Assembly: GCA_964575605.1 (NCBI GenBank) | Contig: CAZNRN010000002.1 | Location: 62,001 to 126,000, forward strand | DNA from: JAPWJZ01 sp964575605 | GTDB taxonomy: Bacteria > Pseudomonadota > Alphaproteobacteria > Micavibrionales > UBA2020 | DNA length: 64,000 nucleotides | Reading direction: 5' to 3' | Shown here: piece after piece, positions 32,565 to 41,760 of the stretch | Layout: the number at the start of each line of letters is the position of its first letter | Position numbering within the stretch: position 1 is the first letter of the stretch | The notes under the pieces: model-generated | The model's database searches: none | Seen by the model: the letters and a program-made list of their open reading frames with translations, nothing else | Told to the model about the DNA's origin: nothing | Translations under genes and position numbers: made by a program

Positions 32565-33281
32565 TTATTCCCTGTTGCTCATCAGGTGCAGGATGAACTG
32601 GAACAGGTTGATGAAGTTGAGGTAGAGGCCGAGCGCGCCCATCACCGCCATCTTGCTGTTGGCTTCGGTGCCATTGGCTTCGGCATAGGTGAGGCGCAGT
32701 TCCTGCGTGTGGAAGGCAGTAAGGCCGGTAAAGACCAGCACGCCCGCGCAGGAAATGACGAACTGCATCGCCGACGACGCGATGAAGATATTGGCGAGCG
32801 AGGCGAAGAACACGCCCATCAGGCCCATGACGAGGAAGGAGCGGAAGTTCGACAGGTCGCGCTTCGTCGTATAGCCGTAAAGGCTCATGCCCGCAAAGGT
32901 CGCCGCGGTGACAAAGAAGGCGCGGGCGATATCGGCGCCGGAATAGACCAGGAAGATCGCGCCCATCGACACGCCCATCACGACCGAGAAAGCCGCGAAC
33001 ATCAAGAACAGCTGCGAGGCCGCCATGCGCATGATGCGGTTATGCGTGAAACCGAACAGCAGGAAGGCCAGCGGCGCGAAAGCCGCCACATAAAACAGAC
33101 CCGTGCCGTAAAGCTTCTCCACGATGCCCGGAATCTGCGACATGGCATAGGCCGTGCCGCCCGTGAGGATAAGGCCAAGCCCCATCACGTTATAGACGCG
33201 GCGCATAAAGGCCTGCAGGCCCAGGTCTATGCTGAGCCCGGAGGCTGCGGACTGGACGGTATCAAAACGGTTATAGGACAT
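32565..33281 (-). CDS. Bax inhibitor-1/YccA family membrane protein (copy 1)
   Basis: 238 residues from ATG 33281 (GGAAGGAAA upstream). Seven hydrophobic segments follow a short cytoplasmic N-terminus (FMRRVYNVMGLGLILTGGTAY). The family signature FTALFLPFGYS is seen here in the variant LTAFHTQELRLTYAE, and the last helix is NFINLFQFILHLM. BI-1 proteins are pH-gated calcium-leak channels or stress proteins in the inner membrane. A diverged paralogue is next to it. Confidence 0.85.
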   Translation of the reverse strand: MSYNRFDTVQSAASGLSIDLGLQAFMRRVYNVMGLGLILTGGTAYAMSQIPGIVEKLYGTGLFYVAAFAPLAFLLFGFTHNRIMRMAASQLFLMFAAFSVVMGVSMGAIFLVYSGADIARAFFVTAATFAGMSLYGYTTKRDLSNFRSFLVMGLMGVFFASLANIFIASSAMQFVISCAGVLVFTGLTAFHTQELRLTYAEANGTEANSKMAVMGALGLYLNFINLFQFILHLMSNRE

Positions 33282-33386
33282 GGTTTCCTTCCCTTGAGGG
33301 TTGTTTATAGATTTATTCGTATGGCTTATACGTAGCACCCGTACCATCGGATGACAATAAATATAACCCGTTGTTTTATTTGTGTT

Positions 33387-34064
33387 TTACCGGCGTTTTT
33401 TTGCCGAGGGGTTGAGGCTCCACAGCGCCTCGAAAAAGCCCATGAAACCCATATACATAATAAATGCGCCAGTAACGGAAAGGCGGAGCGGGTCGTTCAG
33501 GTCGAGGCCGTGGGTGAAGGTTTCTTCCAGTATGTGCCGCTCCCAGGCGGCGATGCCGGCAAAGACCGCCAGGACGATGGCGCAGGCGACGGTCTGCAGC
33601 AGGCTGAGGCCCATAAGGTGCGCGGCCACGAGGATGCAAAGCCCGCCCGCCGCCGCCATGACGAGGATGCTGTCGAGCCTGCCGATCGGGCGGCGCGTCA
33701 GCTGGCCGAAGAACGCCGTGGCGGCGAAGGCGGCGGCGGCGATAAAGAACATCGGGCCCATCAGGCCCTGCGTGAAAATGCCGAAAAGCGCGGTCAGCGA
33801 GACGCCCATTACGGCGGAATAGGCGAAATAGCTGGTGGTGACCTTGTTCGATTCCATGCGCTCGATGCGCTGGCGGCTGTAGCCCAGCCAGACGAAGATC
33901 GCGGGCGCGAAGATGGCGATGAAAACCAGCGGAAAGCCAAGGAAGAGGTGATAAAGGAAAGGTACGCGCTCGACCGCGAAGGCCACCATGCCGGAAACAA
34001 CAAGCCCCAGCGCCATCGTGTAATAACTATCGCGCATAAAGCGCTGCAGCGTCGCCTTGGCCAT
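33387..34064 (-). CDS. Bax inhibitor-1 family membrane protein (copy 2, diverged)
   Basis: 225 residues from ATG 34064 (AGGGGGA upstream). It has seven hydrophobic segments, the opening FMRDSYYTMALGLVVSG and the end ITGAFIMYMGFMGFFEALW pattern, aligning with copy 1. Sequence identity by eye is low, so the duplication is old or the two genes were acquired separately. It lies upstream of copy 1 on the same strand with a gap of about 105 bases. Confidence 0.75.
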   Translation of the reverse strand: MAKATLQRFMRDSYYTMALGLVVSGMVAFAVERVPFLYHLFLGFPLVFIAIFAPAIFVWLGYSRQRIERMESNKVTTSYFAYSAVMGVSLTALFGIFTQGLMGPMFFIAAAAFAATAFFGQLTRRPIGRLDSILVMAAAGGLCILVAAHLMGLSLLQTVACAIVLAVFAGIAAWERHILEETFTHGLDLNDPLRLSVTGAFIMYMGFMGFFEALWSLNPSAKKRR

Positions 34065-34112
34065 GGTATCCCCCTGCCCTTTCATTCAGGCTAGGGGAAA
34101 GCGAAGGGTTAA

Positions 34113-36626
34113 TCAACTGTTGCGAAGGTATGCGGCGGGTTTCTGGCGCAGTGCGGAAAATGTGCCGGAAAAGCCTGCAACCATCGTCACCGCCAGGCAG
34201 AGCGCGGCGACGCCCGCCAGCGGCACGACGCTGAACTTCCACGGCAGGTCCATCACGAATTTCACCGCGGCATAGGCGGCACCCGCGCCGATCGCGCAGG
34301 CCAGCAGCGCGGCCGAAAGGCTCAAGATTCCGTATTCCATCAGGAAGGCACTGAAGATACGCGCGCGCGAGGCGCCTAATACTTTTAAGATAACCGCGTC
34401 ATAGGCATGGCGGCGGCGCGCGGCGGCGATGCCGCCTGCCAGCACCAATGCGCCCGCCAGCAGCGTCACGCCTGCACTGATACGCACGGCCTGTGCGACC
34501 GCGGCGATGATGGTGCCCGCGACCTCGAGCGCGTCCCTCACGCGGATGCTGGTGATATTGGGGATGTCGGTTGCCAGTTTGGCCATCAGCGGTTCCTCGT
34601 CCTTCTCTGCCGCAATGGCGGTGGCGAGGTAGGTGGCAGGCGCGTCCTGCAGCGCGCCGGGGTTGAAGATAACGGCGAAATTCATCGAGAAACTGGCCCA
34701 GTCGACGTTGCGCACGCTCATGACCTTCGCGGTGATTTCAAGGCCGAGGATGGTGACGGTAATGCTGTCGCCCACGCCGATGTTGAAGGCCTCGGCGACT
34801 TCGGTGGAGATGGACACCACGGGGTCGCCGCTGTAATTTTCCGGCCACCATTTGCCCGCGGTCATTTCGCCGTGTTCCGGCGCGGCCGGCAGGTAAGTGA
34901 AAGAGCGGTCGGAGCGTGTGACCCAGTCGTGCCGCGGGTCGGCGACTTTCTTTTCCGCGTCCTCGCCGTTGACTTTAATAATACGCCCGCGCAGCACCGG
35001 CGTCATTTTCACGGCGCGCACCGAGGGGAAGGATTTGACGATGGCCTCGAACGGTGCCCGCTGGTCAGGCTGGATATCGGCGAAGAAGAAACTGGGCGCT
35101 TCGGCCGAAAGGTCGTCGTTCAGGAGGCGCGAGAAATTGTATTCCACCAGCGCAATCGCCACCAGCACTGCAAGGCCGAGGCCCAATGACAACAATATAC
35201 CCGTCGATACGTTGCCCGGGCGCGTGATATTGGCAATCGCCATGCGCGCGCCTGCGTTGCGCGGGCGGATTTTGGACAGCACCGTTTTCACGATAGCCGA
35301 TAACCCCAGCAGCAGCAGGAACGACACCGCCGCGCCGCCCGTAAACCAGACGGCAAAGAATTTATCGGCGGAGGAAATAATCGCCAGCGCCGCCAGCGCT
35401 GCACCCGCCAGCGCAATCGTGACGATAATCGCAGGCGATGGATGCGCGTCGCTATGCGCCACGGTATCGCGGAACAAGCCTGCGGGGGATGCCTTCACGG
35501 CGCGCCCCAGCGGCCAGAGGGTAAAGGCCAGGGCCGTCAGCAACCCGAAAGCCGCCGACAGCGCCAGCGCCCCCGGATAAAGCGACTTGATATCGGTCAG
35601 CGACAGTTTGGCGGTAAGGAAGCCCGAGGCGTACCAGGCCGCCCCCGCGCCTATAATCAATCCCAAGGTTGTGCCGATAGCCGCGATAAACGCCACCTGC
35701 AGCAAAAACACGCGCAGCACGAAGCCGGACGACGCCCCCATGCATTTCAGCGTCGCGATATGCGACATGCGCGCATCAAGGTACCCGCGCACGGCGTTCG
35801 AGATACCCGCGCCACCCACCAGTAACGTCGTGAGTCCGGTAAGGGTCAGGAAGAAGGCGAGGCGGTTGATGTACCGTTCCACCCGCGGCGATGAATTGGT
35901 GAAATCGCGGATGCGCCAGTTCTGTTTCGGGAAGGCTTCCTCCAGCTTCTTTTCCGCACCGTCCACCTTATCGGTCTTGATGCGGTGGTTGTAGGAAACG
36001 AGGTTGCCTTCGTCCAGCAGCTTTGTTGCGGCCAGGTCATCCCAGTTGATGATGATGCGGGGTGCGAGCGAAAAACCCTCGAGCCCGATGCGGTCGGGCT
36101 CTTTCGCCACGACGCCGTTAACGGTGAATTCCTTCTCGCCGATAAAAATTTTATCGCCGAGTTTCAATCCCAGCCGCGCGACCAGGCTGCTTTCAACCGC
36201 AGCGCCCCCGTCTTTGGTGATTTCCTGCGGTGTTTTGTCGAGCGCCACGCCCGACATATCTTCGAACACAGCCATGCCGTAGAGGGGATAGAGCGCATCA
36301 ACCGCCTTCACCTCGGCCATGGTCGCGCGGGTGCCGTCGGATGTCCTCGCCATGGTGGTGAGGTTGGCGCTGCGGCTGACCTTGCCGAAATTCTTTTCAA
36401 AAAACGCCATCTGTTCCGGCGGCGCGGGGCGGTAGGGCGTGCGGATGGCCAAATCGCCGCCCAAAATATTGCGGCCGTCGTTAAGCAAACTTTCCTGCAA
36501 TTCGCGCGACAGCGACTGCACGCCCGCAATCGCGGCGACGCCCAGCACAAGGCAGGCGATAAAGACGTAGAAGCCCTGCAGGCCTGCGCGCAGTTCACGC
36601 CTTGCATAAGATAAAGTCAGGCTCAT
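34113..36626 (-). CDS. ABC transporter permease, FtsX-like (YbbP type)
   Basis: 837 residues, two FtsX repeats. The first transmembrane helix (about 20-40) is followed by a large periplasmic domain and then helices near 265-390. A second helix set lies near 415-500, followed by a second periplasmic domain and three helices at the C-terminus. The segment AGISNAVRGYLDARMSHIATLKCMGAS and its repeat ARRRHAYDAVILKVLGASR are the diagnostic FtsX elements. It works with the ATPase encoded just upstream (four-base overlap), as in the YbbAP pair next to tesA in other bacteria; the substrate is unknown. Confidence 0.88.
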   Translation of the reverse strand: MSLTLSYARRELRAGLQGFYVFIACLVLGVAAIAGVQSLSRELQESLLNDGRNILGGDLAIRTPYRPAPPEQMAFFEKNFGKVSRSANLTTMARTSDGTRATMAEVKAVDALYPLYGMAVFEDMSGVALDKTPQEITKDGGAAVESSLVARLGLKLGDKIFIGEKEFTVNGVVAKEPDRIGLEGFSLAPRIIINWDDLAATKLLDEGNLVSYNHRIKTDKVDGAEKKLEEAFPKQNWRIRDFTNSSPRVERYINRLAFFLTLTGLTTLLVGGAGISNAVRGYLDARMSHIATLKCMGASSGFVLRVFLLQVAFIAAIGTTLGLIIGAGAAWYASGFLTAKLSLTDIKSLYPGALALSAAFGLLTALAFTLWPLGRAVKASPAGLFRDTVAHSDAHPSPAIIVTIALAGAALAALAIISSADKFFAVWFTGGAAVSFLLLLGLSAIVKTVLSKIRPRNAGARMAIANITRPGNVSTGILLSLGLGLAVLVAIALVEYNFSRLLNDDLSAEAPSFFFADIQPDQRAPFEAIVKSFPSVRAVKMTPVLRGRIIKVNGEDAEKKVADPRHDWVTRSDRSFTYLPAAPEHGEMTAGKWWPENYSGDPVVSISTEVAEAFNIGVGDSITVTILGLEITAKVMSVRNVDWASFSMNFAVIFNPGALQDAPATYLATAIAAEKDEEPLMAKLATDIPNITSIRVRDALEVAGTIIAAVAQAVRISAGVTLLAGALVLAGGIAAARRRHAYDAVILKVLGASRARIFSAFLMEYGILSLSAALLACAIGAGAAYAAVKFVMDLPWKFSVVPLAGVAALCLAVTMVAGFSGTFSALRQKPAAYLRNS

Positions 36627-37306
36627 GCCGCGACCCTGCCATCGCTGATTTTCACGGCATTATGGCAGCGCTGGGCGAGTTTCGGGTCGTGCGTCACGAT
36701 CAATAACGTGGTGCCGCGTTTTTCGGCGAGGCCGAATAAAATTTCCAGCACCTTTTCTCCCGTCGCGGCGTCGAGGTTGCCGGTGGGCTCGTCGGCCAGT
36801 ATCAGGCGCGGTTCGGCGGCGAAGGCGCGCGCCAGGGCCGTGCGCTGCTGCTCGCCGCCCGACAGCTGCCCCGGGTAATGCGACAACCGGTGGCCGAGGC
36901 CGACGGACTGCAAAGCCTCTGCGGCTTTTTTGAACGCATCCCCGTCACCGCGCAGCTCAAGCGGCACGGCCACGTTTTCAAGCGCGGTCATGGTGGGGAT
37001 AAGGTGGAAATTCTGGAAGACGATGCCGATATTATCGCGGCGGAAGGTTGCGAGGGCATCTTCGCCCAGACCGGTGATATCCTGCCCCGCGACATGGATG
37101 CGGCCGGATGTGGGGCGCTCGAGCCCGCTCAAGACCATCAGCAGCGATGTCTTGCCCGAGCCGGAGGGGCCGGTAATCGACACCGTGCGCCCCTGTTCCA
37201 GCGACAGGCTGACGCTTTTGAGGATATGCACCTCGCCCGCGTCGCTTTTCAGTTTCAAATCGACGCCGTCAAGGGTTACAATAGGGGAAGCAAAGGGTTG
37301 GTTCAT
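36623..37306 (-). CDS. ABC transporter ATP-binding protein (YbbA/LolD type)
   Basis: 227 residues from ATG 37306. Walker A is GPSGSGKTS, the signature LSGGEQQR, Walker B LILADEPT with Glu, and the switch His in VTHDPKL. The protein is MacB/LolD-like, the partner of the FtsX permease that overlaps its stop. Its start codon shares bases with the start codon of the divergent arylesterase gene (CATG at 37304-37307). Confidence 0.9.
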   Translation of the reverse strand: MNQPFASPIVTLDGVDLKLKSDAGEVHILKSVSLSLEQGRTVSITGPSGSGKTSLLMVLSGLERPTSGRIHVAGQDITGLGEDALATFRRDNIGIVFQNFHLIPTMTALENVAVPLELRGDGDAFKKAAEALQSVGLGHRLSHYPGQLSGGEQQRTALARAFAAEPRLILADEPTGNLDAATGEKVLEILFGLAEKRGTTLLIVTHDPKLAQRCHNAVKISDGRVAA

Positions 37307-37997
37307 GGGTGTTTTCTCCCGTCCGCTTAACAATAAAGCGAAAAGCGCGGTATTCAAGGCTGCGCTGTTTGCCGTTTTGCTGTCGATAATACCCGCTTTT
37401 GCCGCGCAGGCCGACCGGCCGGGCGCCGTTGCGGGCGAAAAAACGATTATGTTCTTCGGCGACAGCCTTGTCGCCGGGCTGGGCCTGCCCGCCGGCGAGG
37501 CGCTGCCCGCGCAGCTGGAAGCGAAGCTGAAAGAGGCGAAGCTGCCCGTGCGCGTGGTGAATGCCGGCAATTCGGGCGAGACATCGGCGGGCGGCCTCGC
37601 CCGGCTTGACTGGCAGATCAAGAACGTGAAGCCCGATTACGTCATCCTCTGCCTGGGCGGCAACGACATGCTGCGCGGCATCCAGCCCGGCTTCACGCGC
37701 GAGAACCTGCGCAAGATGATGGCGATCCTGAAGGAAAAGCGCCTGCCCGTCCTGCTGGCCGGCATGCGCAGCGCGCGCGGCAAGATGCTGGACGGCGCCT
37801 ATGTCAAGATGTACCAGGATGTCGCCAAGGAATACGACGCCGTGCTCTACCCCTTCATCCTCGAGGGCGTGGCCATGAAGCCCGAATATAACCAGCAGGA
37901 CGGCGTGCACCCCAACAAGGAAGGTGTCGCCATCATCGTCGGGCGCATGCTCCCCGCCGTCTCCGACCTGCTTGTCAAGAAACCGCCCGCGGAGTAG
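37305..37997 (+). CDS. tesA: Arylesterase/SGNH hydrolase, TesA-like
   Basis: 230 residues from ATG 37305. A signal peptide (positive start, FKAALFAVLLSIIPAF, cut near AQA) targets it to the periplasm. Catalytic blocks are FFGDSLVAGLGL (Ser), GNSGETSAGG (Gly), GGNDMLRG (Asn) and DGVHPNKEG (Asp and His). This is the multifunctional thioesterase/lysophospholipase type. Pairing with a divergent ybbAP-like ABC system is conserved in proteobacteria. The start codon overlaps that of the ATPase gene. Confidence 0.9.
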   Translation: MGVFSRPLNNKAKSAVFKAALFAVLLSIIPAFAAQADRPGAVAGEKTIMFFGDSLVAGLGLPAGEALPAQLEAKLKEAKLPVRVVNAGNSGETSAGGLARLDWQIKNVKPDYVILCLGGNDMLRGIQPGFTRENLRKMMAILKEKRLPVLLAGMRSARGKMLDGAYVKMYQDVAKEYDAVLYPFILEGVAMKPEYNQQDGVHPNKEGVAIIVGRMLPAVSDLLVKKPPAE

Positions 37998-37999
37998 CC

Positions 38000-38542
38000 A
38001 TGCTGCGCCTTTTCGCCGGATTGTCCCTGCCCATCCTCTTGCGACAACGCCTGACGCTGCTGCAGGGCGGCATCGAAGGCGCCCTGTGGACCGAGCGCGA
38101 AAATTTCCACATCACCCTGACCTTTATCGGCAACGTCGACGAAGCGACGGCCGAGATGGTGGATGAGGCGCTGTCGGGCATCCGCATGGAGCCTTTTAAG
38201 CTGGAACTGAAAGGCACCGGCAGTTTCGCGCAGGGCGAATTCCCCAAGGTTTTGTGGATAGGGGTGGAGAAAAGCGAACCGCTGTTCCGCCTGAAGGAGA
38301 AAATCGACCGCGCGCTCGAGAAATCGAAACTGCCCTTCGAAAACCGCAAATATGTGCCGCATGTCACGCTGGCGCGCCTGCGTCATGTGGACGAGGTAAA
38401 AGTCGCGCAGTTCATGGCGGCGCATAACCTGTTTTCCGGCGACGCGTTTGACGTCGACGGCTTCAACCTCTACCACAGCCACAGCACCAAGAACGGGCCG
38501 GTGTATGAGGAGCTGCGGCAGTATCAACTGGAGAAGAAATGA
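38000..38542 (+). CDS. thpR: RNA 2',3'-cyclic phosphodiesterase ThpR
   Basis: 180 residues, two bases after the arylesterase stop. The two HxTx motifs are HITLTF and HVTLAR, the 2H phosphoesterase active site. LRLFAGLSLP is the typical start. It hydrolyses 2',3'-cyclic phosphates at RNA ends. It probably shares a transcript with the arylesterase. Confidence 0.92.
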   Translation: MLRLFAGLSLPILLRQRLTLLQGGIEGALWTERENFHITLTFIGNVDEATAEMVDEALSGIRMEPFKLELKGTGSFAQGEFPKVLWIGVEKSEPLFRLKEKIDRALEKSKLPFENRKYVPHVTLARLRHVDEVKVAQFMAAHNLFSGDAFDVDGFNLYHSHSTKNGPVYEELRQYQLEKK

Positions 38543-39177
38543 TGAAGGCACTGCAATACCTGTTCCAGGCAGCAGGCGTTACGGTTCTTCTGGGTATGGC
38601 TTTTTATCTCGCCTCAATTCAGCTAGACGATACAGCTATGGCCACCTTCAAACAATCGCTGGCATCATTCGTCAAAAGCGACAAGCAGGCCGCCCCTGTT
38701 AGAGAAATACTTGGGGCCGATGGCGACAAGATTTGTATGGCCTATCCCTACGGGATGGAAAGCAAAGACAACAAAACTGTTAAGCATCAGTTGTCGAGGA
38801 TGTTTCCGGCCCGCGCGGGGGACATAGAGAAACTCGGCAATGCGGGCAAGGAATCCGAACTTGTAGTCGGCATACTAAACAATGAAAACCTGATTGTTTT
38901 GACTGGAAACCGCGGACTCATTGTTGACGGGAATGCACGGACATTGGCTGTAGAGAAAGATAAAATGATTCTGAGGAAAGAAGGATTTGGCTGCTTTAAT
39001 TATGCGACGGCCAAATTCAGCAAAAGCGAAAATTACCTTCTATTATCCGGTGTCTCTTCTGGCGGACTAAAAACGCCGGTTGTTGAAAAGAAGGTGGCCA
39101 CAAAGCCCAGACCAAAGAAAGCCGCACTTCCTGCCGAGAAAAAAATCTCGAAACCTGTAAGAAGCTACGGCTATTGA
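38539..39177 (+). CDS. Hypothetical membrane-anchored protein
   Basis: 212 residues, overlapping the ThpR stop by four bases (ATGATG; ATG 38542 is also possible). One transmembrane helix or uncleaved signal (LFQAAGVTVLLGMAFYLA) is followed by a soluble domain with Cys residues (DGDKICMAYPYG, GFGCFNYA). The tail is Lys/Pro-rich. GC is a little lower than the neighbours. No family recognised. Confidence 0.65.
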   Translation: MMKALQYLFQAAGVTVLLGMAFYLASIQLDDTAMATFKQSLASFVKSDKQAAPVREILGADGDKICMAYPYGMESKDNKTVKHQLSRMFPARAGDIEKLGNAGKESELVVGILNNENLIVLTGNRGLIVDGNARTLAVEKDKMILRKEGFGCFNYATAKFSKSENYLLLSGVSSGGLKTPVVEKKVATKPRPKKAALPAEKKISKPVRSYGY

Positions 39178-39190
39178 CCCAGCGTAACGC

Positions 39191-39207
39191 CGGCCTTCGC
39201 CGGGGTT
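39191..39207 (-). repeat. 17-bp intergenic repeat, copy 2
   Basis: The reverse complement of the 17-mer at 6910-6926, lying 14 bases after the hypothetical gene. Both copies follow genes, as intergenic REP-like elements do. Confidence 0.5.
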
Positions 39208-39213
39208 GCGGTA

Positions 39214-39459
39214 TTATTTACCCTTCGCCGCCTTCTTCAGCGCAGCCAGTTTATCAATTGCCGTTTCGACGTCTTTCGACAGGTCGCGGCGTTCGATGAA
39301 GTTGCGGCCGCCGGCGTTGCGCGTCAGGGACATTTCGAGTGCGCGGGACAGGATATCGGCAATCGCGACGTCTTTCTGGTCGATGGCAAGGTGCATGGCC
39401 TCCAGCACTAGGTCCGACAGGCGGGTATAGGCTTTTTTCGGGGACATTGCTTCGGCCAT
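39214..39459 (-). CDS. Small conserved-looking hypothetical protein
   Basis: 81 residues from ATG 39459 (AAGGATAAAG upstream). It is helical, with LSDLVLEAMHLAIDQKDVAIADILSRALE, a pattern of short alphaproteobacterial proteins with no named function. The Lys-rich C-terminus ends KAAKGK. No motif can be assigned. Confidence 0.6.
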   Translation of the reverse strand: MAEAMSPKKAYTRLSDLVLEAMHLAIDQKDVAIADILSRALEMSLTRNAGGRNFIERRDLSKDVETAIDKLAALKKAAKGK

Positions 39460-39549
39460 GGTCTTTATCCTTATCATCGGTAAACGGTAGAATTTTTATA
39501 GCGGTTCTCCGCCCGCAAGGCAATCAGGTCTCCGGCAGGGGGCTCCGGC

Positions 39550-40551
39550 TTACATGCCGGGCGCGCGGGGGGGCCTGATGGCGGGCGGGCTAGGCTTTTT
39601 TGGCGCTGGCGCTGCCAGGGCTAACCGCTCGTCGAGGAATTCGAGCGCTTTTTTGAGCCACTGGTTGCGCAGCTCGTCGCGCTCCATCCAGATTTCGTGC
39701 TTCGCGCCCGTGATATCGACCTTTTTGGCATTGGGCAGCAGGCCCAGCGCGCGGTCCTGCGCGGCGCGGTCGACGATCTGTTCGTTGTCGGACACTTCCA
39801 TCAAAATCGGCGTCTTGATGGCCTTCAGGTATTTTTCGTCGTTCAGCACGTCGATCGAGGCGAAGGTGTGGTAGATCCAGCCATAGGTGGGATCGCCGAT
39901 TTTCAGCTTATCGTCGGCGCGCTGGATTTCTTTAGAAATCTCGAAGCGCTCGGGGCTGGTGGTTTTCTTGTTTTCCTCGAACTTTTCCGCGTCGTTCCAG
40001 TCGGTGCCGCCGGGGATGTATTTTTCAAGGTAGTTACCGGCCTTGGCGAATTTTGCCATCTGGCGGGCGAGCGGCTTGGGCAGGCCCGCCGTGATGATAT
40101 CCACCATGGGTGAGGTCATGAGGGCGCTGTCGAACACGCCGTCGTGCTCGTTCAGGTAACGCAGGCCGATATGCGCGCCCATCGAATGTGCGACCATCAC
40201 CAGCGGTTTGCCGTCTTCTTTCTCGACCACGTTCTGCGTGAACTGGTGCAGCGTCTTGATGTGCTTGTCGTAGCCGTCGTTATGCGCCTTGTGCGGGTTG
40301 GCGGATATCAGGCGGTCCGATCCGCCCTGGCCTTTCCAGTCCATCACCCAGACGTCGAAGCCTTTCGCCTGCATCTCTCTAGCGACCTCGAAATATTTTT
40401 CGACGCTCTCGCGGAAACCGGGCAGCACGACCATGGTGCCCTTGGTTTCGCCCTCGGGTTTCAGGCGGCCATAGCGGATATTTGCGCCGTCGGCGTCCTT
40501 GAAGGACCCCCACTGGAATTTATCCGGCTGTTTGAAGTTGTCTTCGATCAT
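39550..40551 (-). CDS. Alpha/beta hydrolase, lysophospholipase-like (copy B)
   Basis: 333 residues. Landmarks are VVLPGFRESVEKYFEVAREM, the DWKGQGGSDR turn, the nucleophile elbow AHSMGAHIGLRYL, the acid in EVSDNEQIVD and the His in TGAKHEIWMERDELR. This is the PldB/monoacylglycerol-lipase pattern. The C-terminus is Pro/Lys-rich. It overlaps the paralogue encoded upstream by four bases. Confidence 0.85.
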   Translation of the reverse strand: MIEDNFKQPDKFQWGSFKDADGANIRYGRLKPEGETKGTMVVLPGFRESVEKYFEVAREMQAKGFDVWVMDWKGQGGSDRLISANPHKAHNDGYDKHIKTLHQFTQNVVEKEDGKPLVMVAHSMGAHIGLRYLNEHDGVFDSALMTSPMVDIITAGLPKPLARQMAKFAKAGNYLEKYIPGGTDWNDAEKFEENKKTTSPERFEISKEIQRADDKLKIGDPTYGWIYHTFASIDVLNDEKYLKAIKTPILMEVSDNEQIVDRAAQDRALGLLPNAKKVDITGAKHEIWMERDELRNQWLKKALEFLDERLALAAPAPKKPSPPAIRPPRAPGM

Positions 40552-41576
40552 GCTGCAGGACCTTTCGGAGGGGTCGTCGGCTTATGATGCGCCGCATTTG
40601 AGGGCGGCGGCGGGGAGAAGCTTTTGCTGTGCTGGTCCATCCAGCAGTCGATATGCGACCACCATGCCGCGCGTTGCGCGTCGCGATCGAGCCAGAGGGC
40701 GTGGATGCCGCCCTGGATATCGACGGATTTCGCGTTCGGGATGGTTTTCGCGGCACGGCGCACGGCGTCGTTGTCGATGACGTCGTCCTCGGTGCCGACG
40801 CCGAACAGGATCGGCGTCTTGATGGATTTTTGAAATTCCGGCTTGGCGGATTGTTCGGTCGAGAACAGCAGGCTCACGACATAGCCCACGGCGGGGTCTT
40901 CGGCCTTGAGGTTTTCGTCCAATAGCATAAGTGATTTATGCAGTGTCATGCGAAGCGGGTTTTGTTCTTTGAGACCCGAGCGTTCTTCGGTGAGGCCACG
41001 CGTCAGGTTGCGGCGGCCGTCGACAATCGGCTCGTCGGCGCAGCCGTAGTAAAGCGCGCTGGCATAGGCGACTTTCAAAAACTCGACCGTGGGGCCTTTC
41101 AGTTTTGCCTCCACCAGCGGCGTGGCCAGCATGGCGGCGGTGAAATCTTCCTGGAAGCGCGAAAGATAATGCAAAGCGATCTGCCCGCCCATCGAGTGCG
41201 TCGAGAGGAAGACGGGTTTGCCCTCGTGCGGCTTGACGATTTCCTGCCGGAACTTGCGCAGGTCTTCGATATGGTCTTCGACCGTCTGGCCTTTTTTCGG
41301 ATGCAGCGGGTCGCGTTTTTCCGAGCCGCCGTGGCCGGCCCAGTCCATCATCCACACCGCATAGCCGCGGGATAAATATTCGTTGATGGTTTCGTGGTAC
41401 GCCTCGCGGAAATCGGCATAGCCTGTCGTGATGACGACAGTGCCCTTCGCGGGGCCGTCTGGCTCCGCGTGGCCGTAGCGGATTTTTTTACCCGACGTGC
41501 TGGTAAAATGATCCGTTTTCCATCCTTCCGGCTCAAAAAACCGGTCGAGGTGTTTCATGCCTTTGGCGTCTTTCAT
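40548..41576 (-). CDS. Alpha/beta hydrolase, lysophospholipase-like (copy A)
   Basis: 342 residues, a tandem paralogue of the next gene on the strand. Catalytic blocks are THSMGGQIALHYLSRF, GVGTEDDVIDN and QGGIHALWLDRD, and the DWAGHGGSEK turn matches the neighbour. The start may be ATG 41576 or 41558; no strong ribosome site helps. The product is probably a cytoplasmic esterase or lipase of unknown substrate. The duplication is old, since the copies share motifs but differ elsewhere. Confidence 0.85.
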   Translation of the reverse strand: MKDAKGMKHLDRFFEPEGWKTDHFTSTSGKKIRYGHAEPDGPAKGTVVITTGYADFREAYHETINEYLSRGYAVWMMDWAGHGGSEKRDPLHPKKGQTVEDHIEDLRKFRQEIVKPHEGKPVFLSTHSMGGQIALHYLSRFQEDFTAAMLATPLVEAKLKGPTVEFLKVAYASALYYGCADEPIVDGRRNLTRGLTEERSGLKEQNPLRMTLHKSLMLLDENLKAEDPAVGYVVSLLFSTEQSAKPEFQKSIKTPILFGVGTEDDVIDNDAVRRAAKTIPNAKSVDIQGGIHALWLDRDAQRAAWWSHIDCWMDQHSKSFSPPPPSNAAHHKPTTPPKGPAA

Positions 41577-41706
41577 GAACAGATGTCAAAGCCGATTTGG
41601 CGAGTATAAGCCTGAAATAAACTTCTTCCAAGACGGGAAAACGCTGAATAAAGTTGCTGCGTCGCGCAAAATTTTGAAACGATGTTTGAAGGTTATCGAA
41701 ACGCGA

Positions 41707-41739
41707 AAGCGGCGCAGGAGGGGTACCCCCGCGCCGCTT
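41707..41739 (-). terminator. Terminator-like hairpin after pntB
   Basis: AAGCGGCGC (41707-41715) pairs with GCGCCGCTT (41731-41739), enclosing a GGGGTACCCC-like inner dyad. It lies about 20 bases after the pntB stop. The T-run is short on the minus strand and longer on the plus strand. Confidence 0.5.
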
Positions 41740-41760
41740 GTTTTTCATATCCGTGAAGTA

